Source: Cylicocyclus nassatus
Taxonomy: Eukaryota > Nematoda > Chromadorea > Rhabditida > Strongylidae
Length of the DNA: 64,000 bases
Direction of reading: 5' to 3'
Assembly (NCBI GenBank): GCA_958299035.1
Contig: CATQJL010000112.1
Coordinates: 19,372,812 to 19,436,811, forward strand
The number at the start of each line of letters is the position of its first letter. Position 1 is the first letter of the stretch. Of this stretch, positions 33,001-44,700 are shown piece by piece. The notes under the pieces are model-generated. The model worked only from the letters and a program-made list of their open reading frames with translations. It was not told the DNA's origin and did not search any database. A program made the position numbers and the translations under genes.

Positions 33001-35575
33001 ACATCTGCACCAGCTTTGATCCACGCGAAGTTTTGAGTCAAAAACTGAAAAAAACCATGCGTCCAAAAACCTTGAGAAAGATCTTTAAAAAATTGTAACA
33101 TCGTTCAAAAAGCTCATACAAATTTTCTTTCTTGCTCACGCGTAGACGTTCCACCTAAGACATTTATCTATGCAGTCGCTGTATTTTTTCTCAACTAGAC
33201 GATGAGAAAACGAAGTTTTTCATGTTTTTTCCAAAACAATGCTGAGATGTTCTAGCACTGACAGTTGTATACTATAGGACCTTAGAAGCGTGAATGTGAA
33301 TTTTCAGCTCTTTAGAGCAGCTGGTTTACGAGAAATATCGGATTTTTAGCAACTAGGCAAGAAAAATTTGGATAAGGAGAGCTAGATCCGTTATTTCTCG
33401 CGAACTAACAGTTCTAGAAGACTGAAAATGTAAAGTTTCACTGCTAACGGCATGTACTATACAACTGTTAATACTAGAACATCTCAGCACTAATTTGGCA
33501 AAAACATGAAAAACTTCAAAAAACTTCGTTTTTTCATCGCCTAGTTGAGAAAAAAATACAGCAACCGCATAGATAAATGTCTTACATGGAACGTCGAACG
33601 TCTGTACCTATTTTGGTGCAGGAATTATGCATCAACCTAATAGTTTATCAAGACACCTATGGTACGTATCTCATTCGAAGTCACCAGTGTGCCTAGGATC
33701 CTTCCCTAATGAACTCGAGTTTGGCGCCAGCACAGAAGCGCCCGTTAATAAATGAAGATCAGTATTGTTAATACGATTTGATATATTGTACATACAGATT
33801 GGTACCGCCGCACACGAACTTGGACATGCCCTTGGAATGTATCATACGCACTCAAGACATGATCGAGATCAATACCTCATTATCAACACGCATAATATTC
33901 AACCCGGAAAAGAGTCACAGTTCAATAAGGAAACTATAGAGACAAGCAACAACTATGGTATTCCTTTTGATTATGGAAGCATCATGAACTACGCAACTGA
34001 TAGGTTTGCAATTTTTGTGGAGTCCATTGAGAAAAGAAAAAAGTTCATTTCAGCATGATCTCCTATTCCCTAGAGAAACAGAAAGGTATGTACACTATGG
34101 TACCTTTGGACTCAAAGTACATCGATACAATGGGGTCAAATTTCATTTCCTTCTACGATATGCTCTTGCTGAACAATATGTATGACTGTCTAAGTAAGTT
34201 TGGGTGGAAACCCAATATGAGCCAAGATTAGTATGTGTTTTAGAAAAATGCAACGCAAAGCAACGCTCACCTGCACGAAGTAGAGTCAAACGAGGAACTA
34301 TCACTAGAACTAAAACTTACACTGATAAAAATGGCAAAATTACCAAAAGAGTCACCATTACTCATAGTAGTTCCGGCGGTTCCTTCAACAGTGATGATGG
34401 TTTCGGATTCGGTGGCTTTTTCGATCCCATGGGTAGCCTCGGTAACATCGGTGGCATGGACTTTAGTGGCTGGGGCAGCATCTTTGGTGGCTCAAATGGT
34501 GGTGGACTATCAGGAGAAGAGGGTGGCTCAGACGGTGGTAGCATTTTTGGCGGCTCAAGTTGGAGTAGCATTTTTCGCGGCTCAAATGGTCGTCAACTAC
34601 CAGGAGAAGAGGGCGGCTCAAACGGTGGTAATAAACTTCCCGGGAAAGAAGGCTCAAATACTGGAGGGAAGACCAATTGGGATAAATTGCCCGGTGAGGG
34701 CGGCGAGAGGTTCCCAACTACCACACGCCGTCCAACTACCACAACCAGGCGGCCTTCCCGCCCAGTCACAGCCAAGCCTTTGCGCCCAACCACAGGCAGG
34801 CCTTCCCGCCCAGCCACAACCAAGCCTTCCCGCCCAACCACATCCAGGCCTTCCCAACCGTCCGGCCCATCCGGCCCATCCTATGAGACAGCAAAATGCG
34901 CAAACGGTGGATATCCAAACCCTCGAGATTGCTCAATATGTAACTGTCCAGGTGGATATGGAGGACGACTATGCAATGAAAGGGTATGGCCATCTTCACT
35001 CAAATCAGCAATTTTTAAATAAGCATTTCAGCCAGACGGGCCAGGAAAGGTACTGCAAGCCAAATCAAACTGGCAAAAAATAGAGACCCTAGTGGGCTAC
35101 AACAACGTGTATAACACCAATGATAAAGACGACTTTTTGTTTGAATACTACTGGATACAGGTCTACAACAATGACATAATGCTTTTACATTGTTTTGATT
35201 AGTGTCATGCAGGCTCCCCGGGGAAGAAAAATCGAAGTGAAAGTCGACGATATTACGCCAAATCTTGAAACTCCAGGATGCTACTGGTTTGGTGTTGAGG
35301 TTAAAGCACAGAAAGATCAACGTCTGACTGGATACAGGTAAATGAGACTGATGCTTGGCCCTCTGTGTATTTCTGAGTATTACAGGTTTTGTTCTGCTAC
35401 ATATAAAGGAAAGACCTACAAATCGGAGGGTAATCTTGTGCCTATAATTATGTACAGCAGAATCTGGCGAATCAAAATGAATCTCTCTTACCGCATGGGC
35501 ACGTTTTTTCTATCGTCATGTGTTAATTGCTTTCTTCACTAAATTAATTTCTTCACTAACTTAATTTCAGTTTAA
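30095..35575 (+). CDS. Secreted astacin metalloprotease with EGF and CUB domains, left copy, 13 exons
   Basis: Exons: 30095-30193, 30251-30370, 30918-31027, 31076-31215, 31272-31355, 31402-31505, 33798-34003, 34054-34193, 34232-34983, 35032-35160, 35213-35337, 35386-35498, 35571-35575. They sum to 2127 nt, 708 aa, all phases consistent. Signal peptide about 1-17 (MSLFLFLPLLLAANSAA). Propeptide to a DRSKRQ furin-type site (127-131), with an aspartate-switch-like LYQSD (D105). Protease about 131-333: zinc site HELGHALGMYH (H225, E226, H229, H235) and Met-turn SIMNY (M282, Y284). Then a Gly/Ser then Arg/Pro/Thr linker, an EGF module (CANGGYPNPRDCSICNCPGG) and a CUB-like domain (GCYWFGVEV, QRLTGYRFC). 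Odd points: HT replaces HE after the third His, and the last donor is GC. Likely an extracellular protease; substrate unknown. Confidence 0.9.
31534..31905. mobile_element. TTAA MITE in astacin intron 6 (left)
   Basis: TTAA at 30-33 of the 31500 block precedes AGGCAGTGTTCCGGCAA, and the element ends TTCCGGACCCTGCCT before TCAA. It is present in both arms (right 44707-45080), so it inserted before they separated. Same family as 7513-7919 and 61050-61446. Confidence 0.7.
32717..32849. repeat. Long hairpin in astacin intron 6 (left)
   Basis: GGGTAGAGGAACGAACACCT through CCTCCGCGGGCT pairs with AGCCCGCGGAAGCG through GAGGAACGAG...; about 45 bp per stem with few mismatches. The right arm has it at 43740-43872. 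Confidence 0.75.
32873..33640. mobile_element. Mariner-type MITE in astacin intron 6, left arm only
   Basis: TA (32871-32872 and 33641-33642) flanks TTAGGTTGATGCATAATTCC ... and its inverse. The right arm has the exact empty site (TTTGAAATAGTTTATC read on the gene strand, near 43718-43733). Inner halves are also inverted around GTCTTACATGG/CCACCTAAGAC. No transposase. Confidence 0.88.
34745..34860 (+). repeat. 24 bp coding minisatellite in astacin exon 9 (left)
   Basis: Encodes about four to five octapeptides of the type RPSRPTTA. The right copy has seven to eight, so the arms differ by about three units. Confidence 0.85.
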
Positions 35576-35642
35576 TCCTGCGTTATCAACAGCAACAGCA
35601 GCAGCATCGTACTTGATCGTCAAGCGTATTTTCCGACAAGAA

Positions 35643-35648
35643 AATAAA
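35643..35648 (+). terminator. Poly(A) signal of the left astacin gene
   Basis: AATAAA lies 68 bases after the TAA stop in exon 13. The right copy has it at 41648-41653 on the minus strand. Confidence 0.7.
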
Positions 35649-36009
35649 GCTTGCTACTACCGACTAGTTGTATCGAACATCGTGAAAGATGCTTATGTGC
35701 AGACTAAACGATATCATCCCCTATAATATGAACCCGAAATCAACAAACGCGACGGCTAGATTGATCCGCCCCGTGTTTGGCTATAAGGTTGTTTTGTATA
35801 GACATCAGTCGAGAAACCGCCCCTGAATGGTGAATGAAGATGTCGAAGCGCTATATCACGACACGCAAAGTGCGTTCGTTGCCCATTTGCTGTTTTGAAG
35901 TATGGAAGCGCATGACATGTGTTGAAATAGGCAAAGATGTGACGAAAGTCGTACCACTATTAATATGTTCACACATCTCACTACACTGTTTATTCTAAAC
36001 GCATACATA
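35649..36009. other. Downstream flank of the left astacin gene
   Basis: Closely matched by 41283-41645 inverted. No further gene is seen. Confidence 0.5.
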
Positions 36010-37085
36010 TTAGGTCATTTCGAAAGTAGTTTCGCTTTTTTCAAACGGACGCCACATGTTATGGAACAAAGATTATCAAGAGATCTTAGTATTCGATGCA
36101 GAATTTCATCCTCTTTCTAATGATTATGAGACTGTTGCAAAACAGTCAATGAGCTATCAGAAAATAATCAAAATCTGCGATCCATGCTTTTTGAGATGCT
36201 CAAGTTTCACAATTTTCCTAAATTTTTACATCAACCCTCCGAACGAGTCCAAGTAGTGTTTCGATAGAGAACACCTGGATATGGCGTAACTTTTTTCTCG
36301 TTTTTATTTCTTGCCATAATTTCTTAAAAGATTTATTATAACCATCGAATTTTGACAGGCTTGCGTCAGCCACATTCGCATCAAACACCAGTAAATCTTC
36401 GGAATTCAAAATTTTCACAATGGCATTATGACATAACACCGATTTTGCAAAGGAATGAGAGTTTACAGAATCGAAATATCTAATTTCGATTTTTCCTGGT
36501 ACAGCCCGGAACGTGTTGGAATGAGAGTTTACAGAATCGAAATATCTAATTTCGATTTTTCCTGGTACAGCCCGGAACGTGTTCAAAAATATGAATTATG
36601 ATTATTTTATACGCGAAAACTTCAAGAAGGGGAAACAAAAAGCATCCATTAGAAAGAGTAGAACAAGCTGCATCGAATGACGCTCGAGCTGCTCACCGTT
36701 TGATGTTCCACAATGATTGAGTTGACCAATAATGGATATTGGTAGCATCAATTAGAATCTTATCAAAAAATTTTGAGGAGTTATGTGGAGGAGAAAAATT
36801 GTTTTTGTATCCTGTAGGGTTTGCTCCATCGAATCGCTACTTGGACTCCTTCTGAGAATTGAAACGAAAGTTTTAAAAAATTGTGAAACTTGACTATCTC
36901 AAAAACCAGGGTCATAGATTTTGGTAATTTTCCGAAAGCTCATTGACTGCGCTGCAACGGTTTCATTACCGTTAGATAGAGGATGAAATGCTGCATCGAA
37001 TGCTACTAAGATCTCTTGGAAATCTTTTTTCCATCAAATGTGGCGCCCGTTTGGAAATAGCGAAATTACCTTCGGAATGACCTAC
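36010..37085. mobile_element. Mariner-type foldback, TTAGGTCATTTCG family
   Basis: Starts TTTAGGTC-like (TATTAGGTCATTTCGAAAGT) and ends with the inverse of GTAGGTCATTCCGAAGGTAA, flanked by TA. The first ~280 bp and last ~270 bp are inverted copies (GATCTTAGTATTCGATGCAG against CTGCATCGAATGCTACTAAG). The right-arm contig begins inside this element, at the equivalent of 36432. Confidence 0.7.
36452..36583. repeat. Tandem duplication, 2 x 66 bp
   Basis: GGAATGAGAGTTTACAGAAT ... CCCGGAACGTGTT occurs twice in a row with no visible difference, inside the foldback and just beyond the last base shared with the right arm. Confidence 0.85.
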
Positions 37086-40000
37086 TATATCATTACGGGG
37101 ATAGTGAGCATGCTGAGTGCGGATATAATAAAAGATTGTATAAATACACAGTACTTTTATCCATTTTATCTTTTTTTGCAACCTTGGGCTACGTTGTGGG
37201 AGCTGGAACAGGGGTAACTGAGCATGCCGATTACGAATAAAATGACCGTCTGTAAATATAGTCATTATTTTTTGTCGATTTTATCGATTATTTGCACCCT
37301 TTGAGTTAAGGAAGTGGGAGTTGACATGGTAGTTAAAGTGAGCACGGTGAGGGAAGGTGCAACTGCGCACGGTAAATAGAACGTAGTAACCGTTTACTAT
37401 TGTACTTGTTACTTTTATCCATTTCATCGATTTTTGTGTGGACAACCTCAACTTTGCACATAATGGGCGGAAGATCATTGAAAGGAGTTATCTCCTGTTT
37501 TCCGGACAAAATCTGTGAAAGTCGCTGAGAAGCATTTGGGAAGAATTGCTCTTCAGAAATTTCATTTTTCTGAGCGTGTGAGCAGAATAATATTTGGGAA
37601 CAGAGGTACAGCGTTGCTGAGGGCAGAACATCATTTTAGGGAGCGTCATCCACTTTCCTTGCCGAGTTTGGTGCAAATCTAAAATATCGAACTGTGAAGC
37701 CAACTGGTCTGCAAAAAACCTTTGTTTTCCTCGGAAAGGTGAGCGTGCGAGCAAAGTGATGTTGTAGGAGAAAATTGTACAGCTTTCCTCAAAGCAGAAC
37801 ACTATTCGAGAAAAGTAAGAAATTTCAAGCTCTGGAAGCAACTGCTGTACAAAAATCCCATTTTTATCTCAGAAAGGTGAGTGAAGCAGAAATGTTAGTT
37901 TACACCATTCTGCAGAGAGAAACACTATTTCAGGAAGATATCATTCACTTTGAAAGGATAAGGATAAAGGATATGGCGTCTTCAATACCCTCTGCGGCAT
38001 GTGCCGAATGCACTCTACTGCATAGTCAAAGAGGCTACTGAATGCGTGCAGACCTATTACAGCGACTTTTGGGGGCCAGCCGATTACCAAGTCAGTGCTT
38101 TTATTCTCCCAGATTACTCTGATGCAATTTACCGTCCCCGGAATGTGGAGAACTTGGTTGGTCCAGGGCAGGACCAAACCTGCGGGCGGTCTGGTCATAG
38201 CGGCGCCTCCACTACGCCACTCGTCCGCCACCGTCCACTTTCGGCCAAGTTTTGAGAGAAACTGCAAAAACCTTGAGTTTTTAAAGCAACTGCAACGCAA
38301 ATATTTTTTTCTTTCTTTAAAGGGTGGCGTGTGAGCAGTATTATATTGTGGGACGAGATTGTATTCTGTACGGCAGAGCTTAAACTATTGGGGGGTGGGG
38401 GGGGGGAGGGAGGGAGGATTTCACTGTGTGTTCTATGTATGTAACCTTCAAAAGGTCTATTTATGCACGGATTGAGGTGGGACTTCTAACAGCAAGATAG
38501 GCTACTATCCACACAGCCTTTATATCGATTTATTGGTTTGTTTACTTACATCTGGGAGGATCAGTTTACCAGATTCTAACCAAGCATTTCCCCACTATGA
38601 AAGCAAGGTCAGTGAAGCTCATGTCATTCGTTCAGGAAGATGTGATCGGATACGGTCACCGAATCTCGGAGCCAATCATTTTCTCTCCATGGCGTGTCGC
38701 CGCATGATAGAAAGCTGTTATTTCGCACAGCTTTTTTTATCACGTATGCTTCTCGCTTGAGTAAAATGCGAGTCGACTTTTGGCCCTATATGTGAACGTG
38801 TTTCTGATGGCATAAGTTTGGAAAGCTCTACTGCAAGTGACCTCGTAGCCTCATCAGCGTTATAATATGTCTATACAGCTCCACATGTTTCTATAGATTG
38901 AAGCTCAAGAGTTTCTAAATTACTTTTGTACAATGTTGCGCAAATGGTTTATTCACAGCCCATTAAGACCCTTTTGCGAAAGCAGGCGTGTTGGCTAGCA
39001 GTAAGTAAACTAAACGTGACTACCAAGTAACAGTAAGTTTGTGTGCATATGTCTGTATGTTATCTAGAGTAATTGCTGGATTTCGACTAGCGCGAACTAT
39101 TGATATATAGGGTAAACCGCGTCCAGGATTTGGTGGAGAAAATAGGTGCCCATGCTAGAGTCAACACAGTGGAATAAAAAATTTTGTGTTTGACACGAAG
39201 CTAAGCCTCCTTCCTTTTATTGCTTTATCTCTCAGGCGCTATTTTGACCGTGATAAAAAAAAACTAAAAATTTTACTAAAAAGTACGAGGAACATGCACG
39301 ACTCGAAAAGGCTTTTAATTATTTGAATCAAGCATCCGAAAAATCGTGACGATGGCGCGACTGCCCGCGATACGCATGCGTCCTGCAATCGCAATTTCCT
39401 TTATTCATCCTCACTTGAATGGTCTTTTTCTGCTTGCATATGACAGCACTTAGACATCAGAAGTGACTGACAAGGGAATGGTCAGAATTCGGAGTGGCCA
39501 AACCAAACAAGCTGTATACCATTCGATGCAGTATGAAACGCTGACTTCGAATCTGTCTTTCTCATCTGCTTCCCGCTTCTGTAAACGAAGCTACAAGACC
39601 ACTATTTTGCTAAGAAATTACACGTGAAATTGAAAATTTAGCCGTGCAGAGCCACGTTCGCCCTGATGCTGGGCCAAAACATGCAGCTAGCCTACTTCAA
39701 ATTTTTAAAGAAAGAAGCTGAGCTAAAAATGCAACAGTGTTCAAATTCGCTGTATTTATGTGTGATTTCTTTGCAATAAAACCGCTTGTAGCTTCGTCCA
39801 CAGAAGCGGGAAGCAGATAAGAAAGACAGATTCGAAGTCAGCGTTTTATACTGCATCGAATGGTATACAGCTTGTTTGGTTTGGCCACTTCGACTTCTGA
39901 CCATTCCCTTGTGAGCTGAGAGTTGAGGTGCATTTTTATATGAGTGTAATCTGCTTCTGTTGGCGAAAAGACCGCCGTCAAATCCGGCGTCACGACTTTA

Positions 40001-40332
40001 TGCATGAACTATACCCAAATTTTGCTTTTGTAACCGTAGAAGAGGGTTAGGGGACTATATGTCGCCAATCTCAGACATTCGCCGTTGACTCCCGCAGGGG
40101 ATCAGCTCACTAGACGGTTTTTCGCACCAAAATTTTGTGCACCGACGGGAGTCATCGTTTTGGTTTTGTCGATTTTGGTGCGATTTTGTTCCGCAGTACA
40201 CTAAGCTCGCATATCATGGTGGAGATTTTGAAAATTGCGAAAAAGTTGCCATTTCTTGATGATTGACTTCTGCTTATTGCTCTTTCCTTCGACGTTCTTG
40301 CTTTTGCTCCTTCTTTTACATTGTTTATGATC
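37086..40332. other. Inner unmatched region, repeat debris, no gene recognised
   Basis: 37100-37470 holds degenerate ~110 bp units (TCGATTTTATCGATT, CATGCCGATTACGAATAAAA) related to the Helitron-like family at 57341. 37500-38390 holds degenerate units of roughly 175 bp with GTGAGC..GCAGAA..AGCAGAACACTATT. 38396-38416 is a G-rich run. None shows coding or splice structure I can support. Confidence 0.5.
39465..39915. mobile_element. Foldback MITE in the inner region
   Basis: AAGGGAATGGTCAGAATTCG and CCAAACAAGCTGTATACCAT at the left return inverted at the right, ending TGACCATTCCCTTGTG; about 115 bp per arm. Parts (CCAAACAAGCTGTATA, GAAACGCTGA, TTATCTGCC) recur at 24655-24735. Confidence 0.7.
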
Positions 40333-40359
40333 GAGTACTCTGCGTTGATACCACTGCTT
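40333..40359 (-). other. Library adapter at contig end
   Basis: Exact reverse complement of the 27 bases at 1-27, abutting the N gap. It marks the end of the first contig. Confidence 0.93.
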
Positions 40360-40859
40360 NNNNNNNNNNNNNNNNNNNNNNNNNNNNNNNNNNNNNNNNN
40401 NNNNNNNNNNNNNNNNNNNNNNNNNNNNNNNNNNNNNNNNNNNNNNNNNNNNNNNNNNNNNNNNNNNNNNNNNNNNNNNNNNNNNNNNNNNNNNNNNNNN
40501 NNNNNNNNNNNNNNNNNNNNNNNNNNNNNNNNNNNNNNNNNNNNNNNNNNNNNNNNNNNNNNNNNNNNNNNNNNNNNNNNNNNNNNNNNNNNNNNNNNNN
40601 NNNNNNNNNNNNNNNNNNNNNNNNNNNNNNNNNNNNNNNNNNNNNNNNNNNNNNNNNNNNNNNNNNNNNNNNNNNNNNNNNNNNNNNNNNNNNNNNNNNN
40701 NNNNNNNNNNNNNNNNNNNNNNNNNNNNNNNNNNNNNNNNNNNNNNNNNNNNNNNNNNNNNNNNNNNNNNNNNNNNNNNNNNNNNNNNNNNNNNNNNNNN
40801 NNNNNNNNNNNNNNNNNNNNNNNNNNNNNNNNNNNNNNNNNNNNNNNNNNNNNNNNNNN
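40360..40859. other. Assembly gap, 500 N
   Basis: A round 500 N suggests a gap of unknown size joined by scaffolding. Confidence 0.98.
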
Positions 40860-41647
40860 AAGTCATAATGCCATCGTGGAAGTTTTGAATTCAGACTTAC
40901 TGGTGTTTGATGCGAATGTGGCTGACGCAAGCCTGTCAAAATTCGATGGTTTTAATAATAAATCTTTTAAGAAATTATGACAAGATATAAAAACGAGAAA
41001 AAAGTTACGCCATATCCTATGAGGTCTGCTCTATCGAAACGCTACTTGGACTCCTTCGGAGGGTTGATGTAAAAATTTAGGAAAATTGTGAAACTTGAGC
41101 ATCTCAAAAAGCATGGATCGCAGATTTTGATTATTTTCTGATAGCTCATTGACTGTTTTGCAAGTCTCATAATCATTAGAAAGAGGATGAAATTCTGCAT
41201 CGAATACTAAGATCTCTTGATAATCTTTGTTCCATAACATGTGGCGTCCGTTTGAAAAAAGCGAAACTACTTTCGAAATGACGTAATATATATGCGTTTA
41301 GAATAAACAGTGTAGTGAGATGTGTGAACATATTAATAGTGGTACGACTTTCGTCACATCTTTGCCTATTTCAACACATGTCATGCGCTTCCATACTTCA
41401 AAACGGCAAATGGGCAACGAACGCACTTTGCGTGTCGTGATATAGCGCTTCGACGTCTTCATTCACCATTCAGGGGCGGTTTCTCGACTGATGTCTATAC
41501 AAAACAACCTTATAGCCAAACACGGGGCGGATCAATCCAGCCGTCGCGTTTGTTGATTTCGGGTTCATATTATAAGGGATGATATCGTTTAGTCTGCACA
41601 TAAGCATCTTTCACGATGTTCGATACAACTAGTCGGTAGTGACAAGC

Positions 41648-41653
41648 TTTATT
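41648..41653 (-). terminator. Poly(A) signal of the right astacin gene
   Basis: TTTATT on the plus strand (AATAAA on the gene strand), 67 bases past the stop. Confidence 0.7.
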
Positions 41654-41720
41654 TTCTTGTCGGAAAATACGCTTGACGATCAAGTACGATGCTGCTGCTG
41701 TTGCTGTTGATAACGCAGGA

Positions 41721-44700
41721 TTAAACTGAAATTAAGTTAGTGAAGAAATTGATTTAGTGAAGAAAGCAACTAACACATGACGATAGAAAAAACGTACCCA
41801 TGCGGTAAGAGAGATTCATTTTGATTCGCCAGATTCTGCTGTACATAATTATGGGCACAAGATTACCCTCCGATTTGTAGGTTTTTCCTTTATATGTAGC
41901 AGAACAAAACCTGTAATACTCAGAAATACACAGGGGGCTAAGCATCAGTCTAATTTACCTGTATCCAGTTAGACGTTGATCTTTCTGTGCTTTAACCTCA
42001 ACACCAAACCAGTAGCATCCTGGAGTTTCCAGATTTGGCGTAATATCGTCGACTTTCACTTCGATTTTTCTTCCCCGGGGAGCCTGCATGACACTAATCA
42101 AAACAATGTAAAAGCATTATGTCATTGTTGTAGACCTGTATCCAGTAGTATTCAAACAAGAAGTCGTCTTTATCATTGGTGTTATACACGTTGTTGTAGC
42201 CCACTAGGGTCTCTATTTTTTGCCAGTTTGATTTGGCTTGCAGTACCTTTCCTGGCCCGTCTGGCTGAAATGCTTATTTAAAGATTGCTGATTTGAGTAA
42301 AGATGGCCATACCCTTTCATTGCATAGTCGTCCTCCATATCCACCTGGACAGTTACATATTGAGCAATCTCGAGGGTTTGGATATCCACCGTTTGCGCAT
42401 TTTGCTGTCTCATAGGATGGGCCGGATGGGCCGGACGGGCGAGAAGGCCTGGCTGTGGTTGGGCGGGAAGGTCTGACTGTGGTTGGGCGGGAAGGCCTGG
42501 CTGTGGTTGGGCGGGAAGGCCTGGCTGTGGTTGGGCGGAAAGGCCTGGCTGTGGCTGGGCGGGAAGGCCTGGGTGTGGCTGGGCGGAAAGGCCTGGCTGT
42601 GGCTGGGCGGAAAGGCCTGGTTGTGGTGGTTGGGCGGCGTGTGGTAGTTGGGAACCTGTCACCAGCCTCACCGGGCAATTTACTCCAATTGGTCTTCCCT
42701 CCAGTGTTTGAGCCTTCTTTCCCGGGAAGTTTGTTACCACCGTTTGAGCCACCTTCTTCTCCTGGTAGTTTACGACCATTTGAGCCGCTAAAAATGCTAC
42801 TCCAACTTGAGCCGCCAAAAATGCTACCACCGTCTGAGCCACCCTCTTCCCCTGATAGTCCACCACCATTTGAGCCGCCAAAGATACTGCCCCAGCCACT
42901 AAAGTCCATGCCACCGAAGTTACCGAGGCTACCGATGGGGTCGATAAAGCCACCAAATTCGTCATCATCAAAACTCTTGAAGGAACCGCTGGAGCCACTA
43001 CGAGTAATGGTAACCTTGGTGATTCTGCCATTTCCGTTATTGTAAGTTCTAGTTTTAGTGATAGTTTCTCGTTTGACTCTACCTCGCGCAGGTGAGCGCT
43101 GCTTTGCGTTGCATTTTTCTAAACATACTAATCTTGGCTCATATTGGGTTTTCAAACAAACTTACTTAGACAGTCATACATATTGTTCAGCAAGAGCATA
43201 TCGTAGAAGGAAATGAAATTTGACCCCATTGTATCGATGTACTTTGAGTCCAAAGGTACCATAGTGTACATACCTTTCTGTTTCTCTAGGGAATAGGAGA
43301 TCATGCTGAAATGAACTTTTTTCTTTTCTCAATGGACTCCACAAAAATTGCAAACCTATCAGTTGCGTAGTTCATGATGCTTCCATAATCAAAAGGAATA
43401 CCATAGTTGTTGCTTGTCTCTATAGTTTCCTTATTGAACTGTGACTCTTTTCCGGGTTGAATATTATGCGTGTTGATAATGAGGTATTGATCTCGATCAT
43501 GTCTTGAGTGCGTATGATACATTCCAAGGGCATGTCCAAGTTCGTGTGCGGCGGTACCAATCTGTATGTACAATATATCAAATCGAATTAACAATACTGA
43601 TCTTCATTTATTGACGGGCGCTTCTGTGCTGGCGCCGAACTCCAGTTCATTAGGGGAGGATCCTAGGCACACTGGTGACTTCGAATGAGATACGTACCAT
43701 AGGTGTCTTGATAAACTATTTCAAATGTGCTCCCGTATCGGGTAGAGGAACGAGCACCTCAGTTAGTTACCGCTTCCGCGGGCTACTGGTTCTGTCGTCC
43801 TACTGTTGTACATCGTGTTAGGACCGTAGCCCGCGGAGGCGGTGCCTAATTGAGGTGTTCGTTCCTCTACCCTCCCATATCTGGTAAGCCCTTCGAAGGA
43901 AGTTAGGAGCGTTTTGAAATTGGTGATAAACACTGGGTGCTATACATTCATATTTAGCAGGTTTAGAAACATATGTTTCTAGTACTTCGAAGCGTTTCAA
44001 GCATCAGGTTCAATATTAACACCCGAACACTCATAACTTTTCCTAAAGAAGCACTCAACTGATTGAAAAGGTAAATCTGGAATCAAGTCATGAAGAATGT
44101 GCATTTCATTCAAGATTGTCAATGCAACCCAAGATGCCCTTCTCATTGATGCGGCAAACAACTTGCCACCGCTGTGGTAGGGTACTTGGTTAACAAGAAG
44201 AGTGGGTTTACGGCTAAAGCAAGCAGCGCAGTTAAAAATGGCCCGAGAAGATTGCAATAGCGAACTTTCCAACCCGCTTTGGCCTCTGGATGCACTGAGT
44301 CCAGGGCTATGTAAAAGTCGCGATTTCCACCGCCTCAGTCGTGATTGGCTGCCTGATTTCGGCCAATTACCGCCAAAATGGGTGGAGTTACTATCTCCTA
44401 TAGCTAGTCAAAGTTTTTGGTGAAAATCCCTCCTCCAGCCTTTTCAGCAAACGTCAGAAAATACCAAAAAAGCACTTTTTTGATTTTTCAAGCACAGTTC
44501 TGGACTCAGTGGATCTAGAAAGCTATGTAGTTGTGAAAAGCCCGCAGTCGCATTTTTCCCAAGGCAATGCGCTTAAGCTTCCGGCTCGTCTTTGGCACAT
44601 ACTTTTTAGAGCGTTTATTGTCAGTTTCGGTGCTCGAAAAAACGTATCGAAGGTAGCGAAGGATTGCGTTGGAGGAGTGCTCAAGAATGTTTTCCGAACG

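Larger units (their letters stand above)
5683..36432 (+). repeat. Left arm of a large inverted duplication
   Basis: Read as reverse complement, this arm matches 40860-61514 block by block in the same order, with diverged sequence and many insertion differences. It includes an EF-hand gene (15614-19118) and an astacin gene (30095-35575), both repeated in the other arm in opposite orientation. The outer match ends at CTATTTTTAG (5683) against CTAAAAATAG (61514). The inner end at 36432 is set only by where the right-hand contig begins (40860). See the findings for the alternative that the arms are two haplotypes. Confidence 0.9.

Noticed and set aside
34331..35083. Long alternative open frames overlapping astacin exon 9 (also 42213-43031 and 42455-43045)
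   Set aside because: They arise from the GC-rich repeats that lack stops in all frames. The astacin frame is fixed by flanking exons, cysteine motifs and phase.
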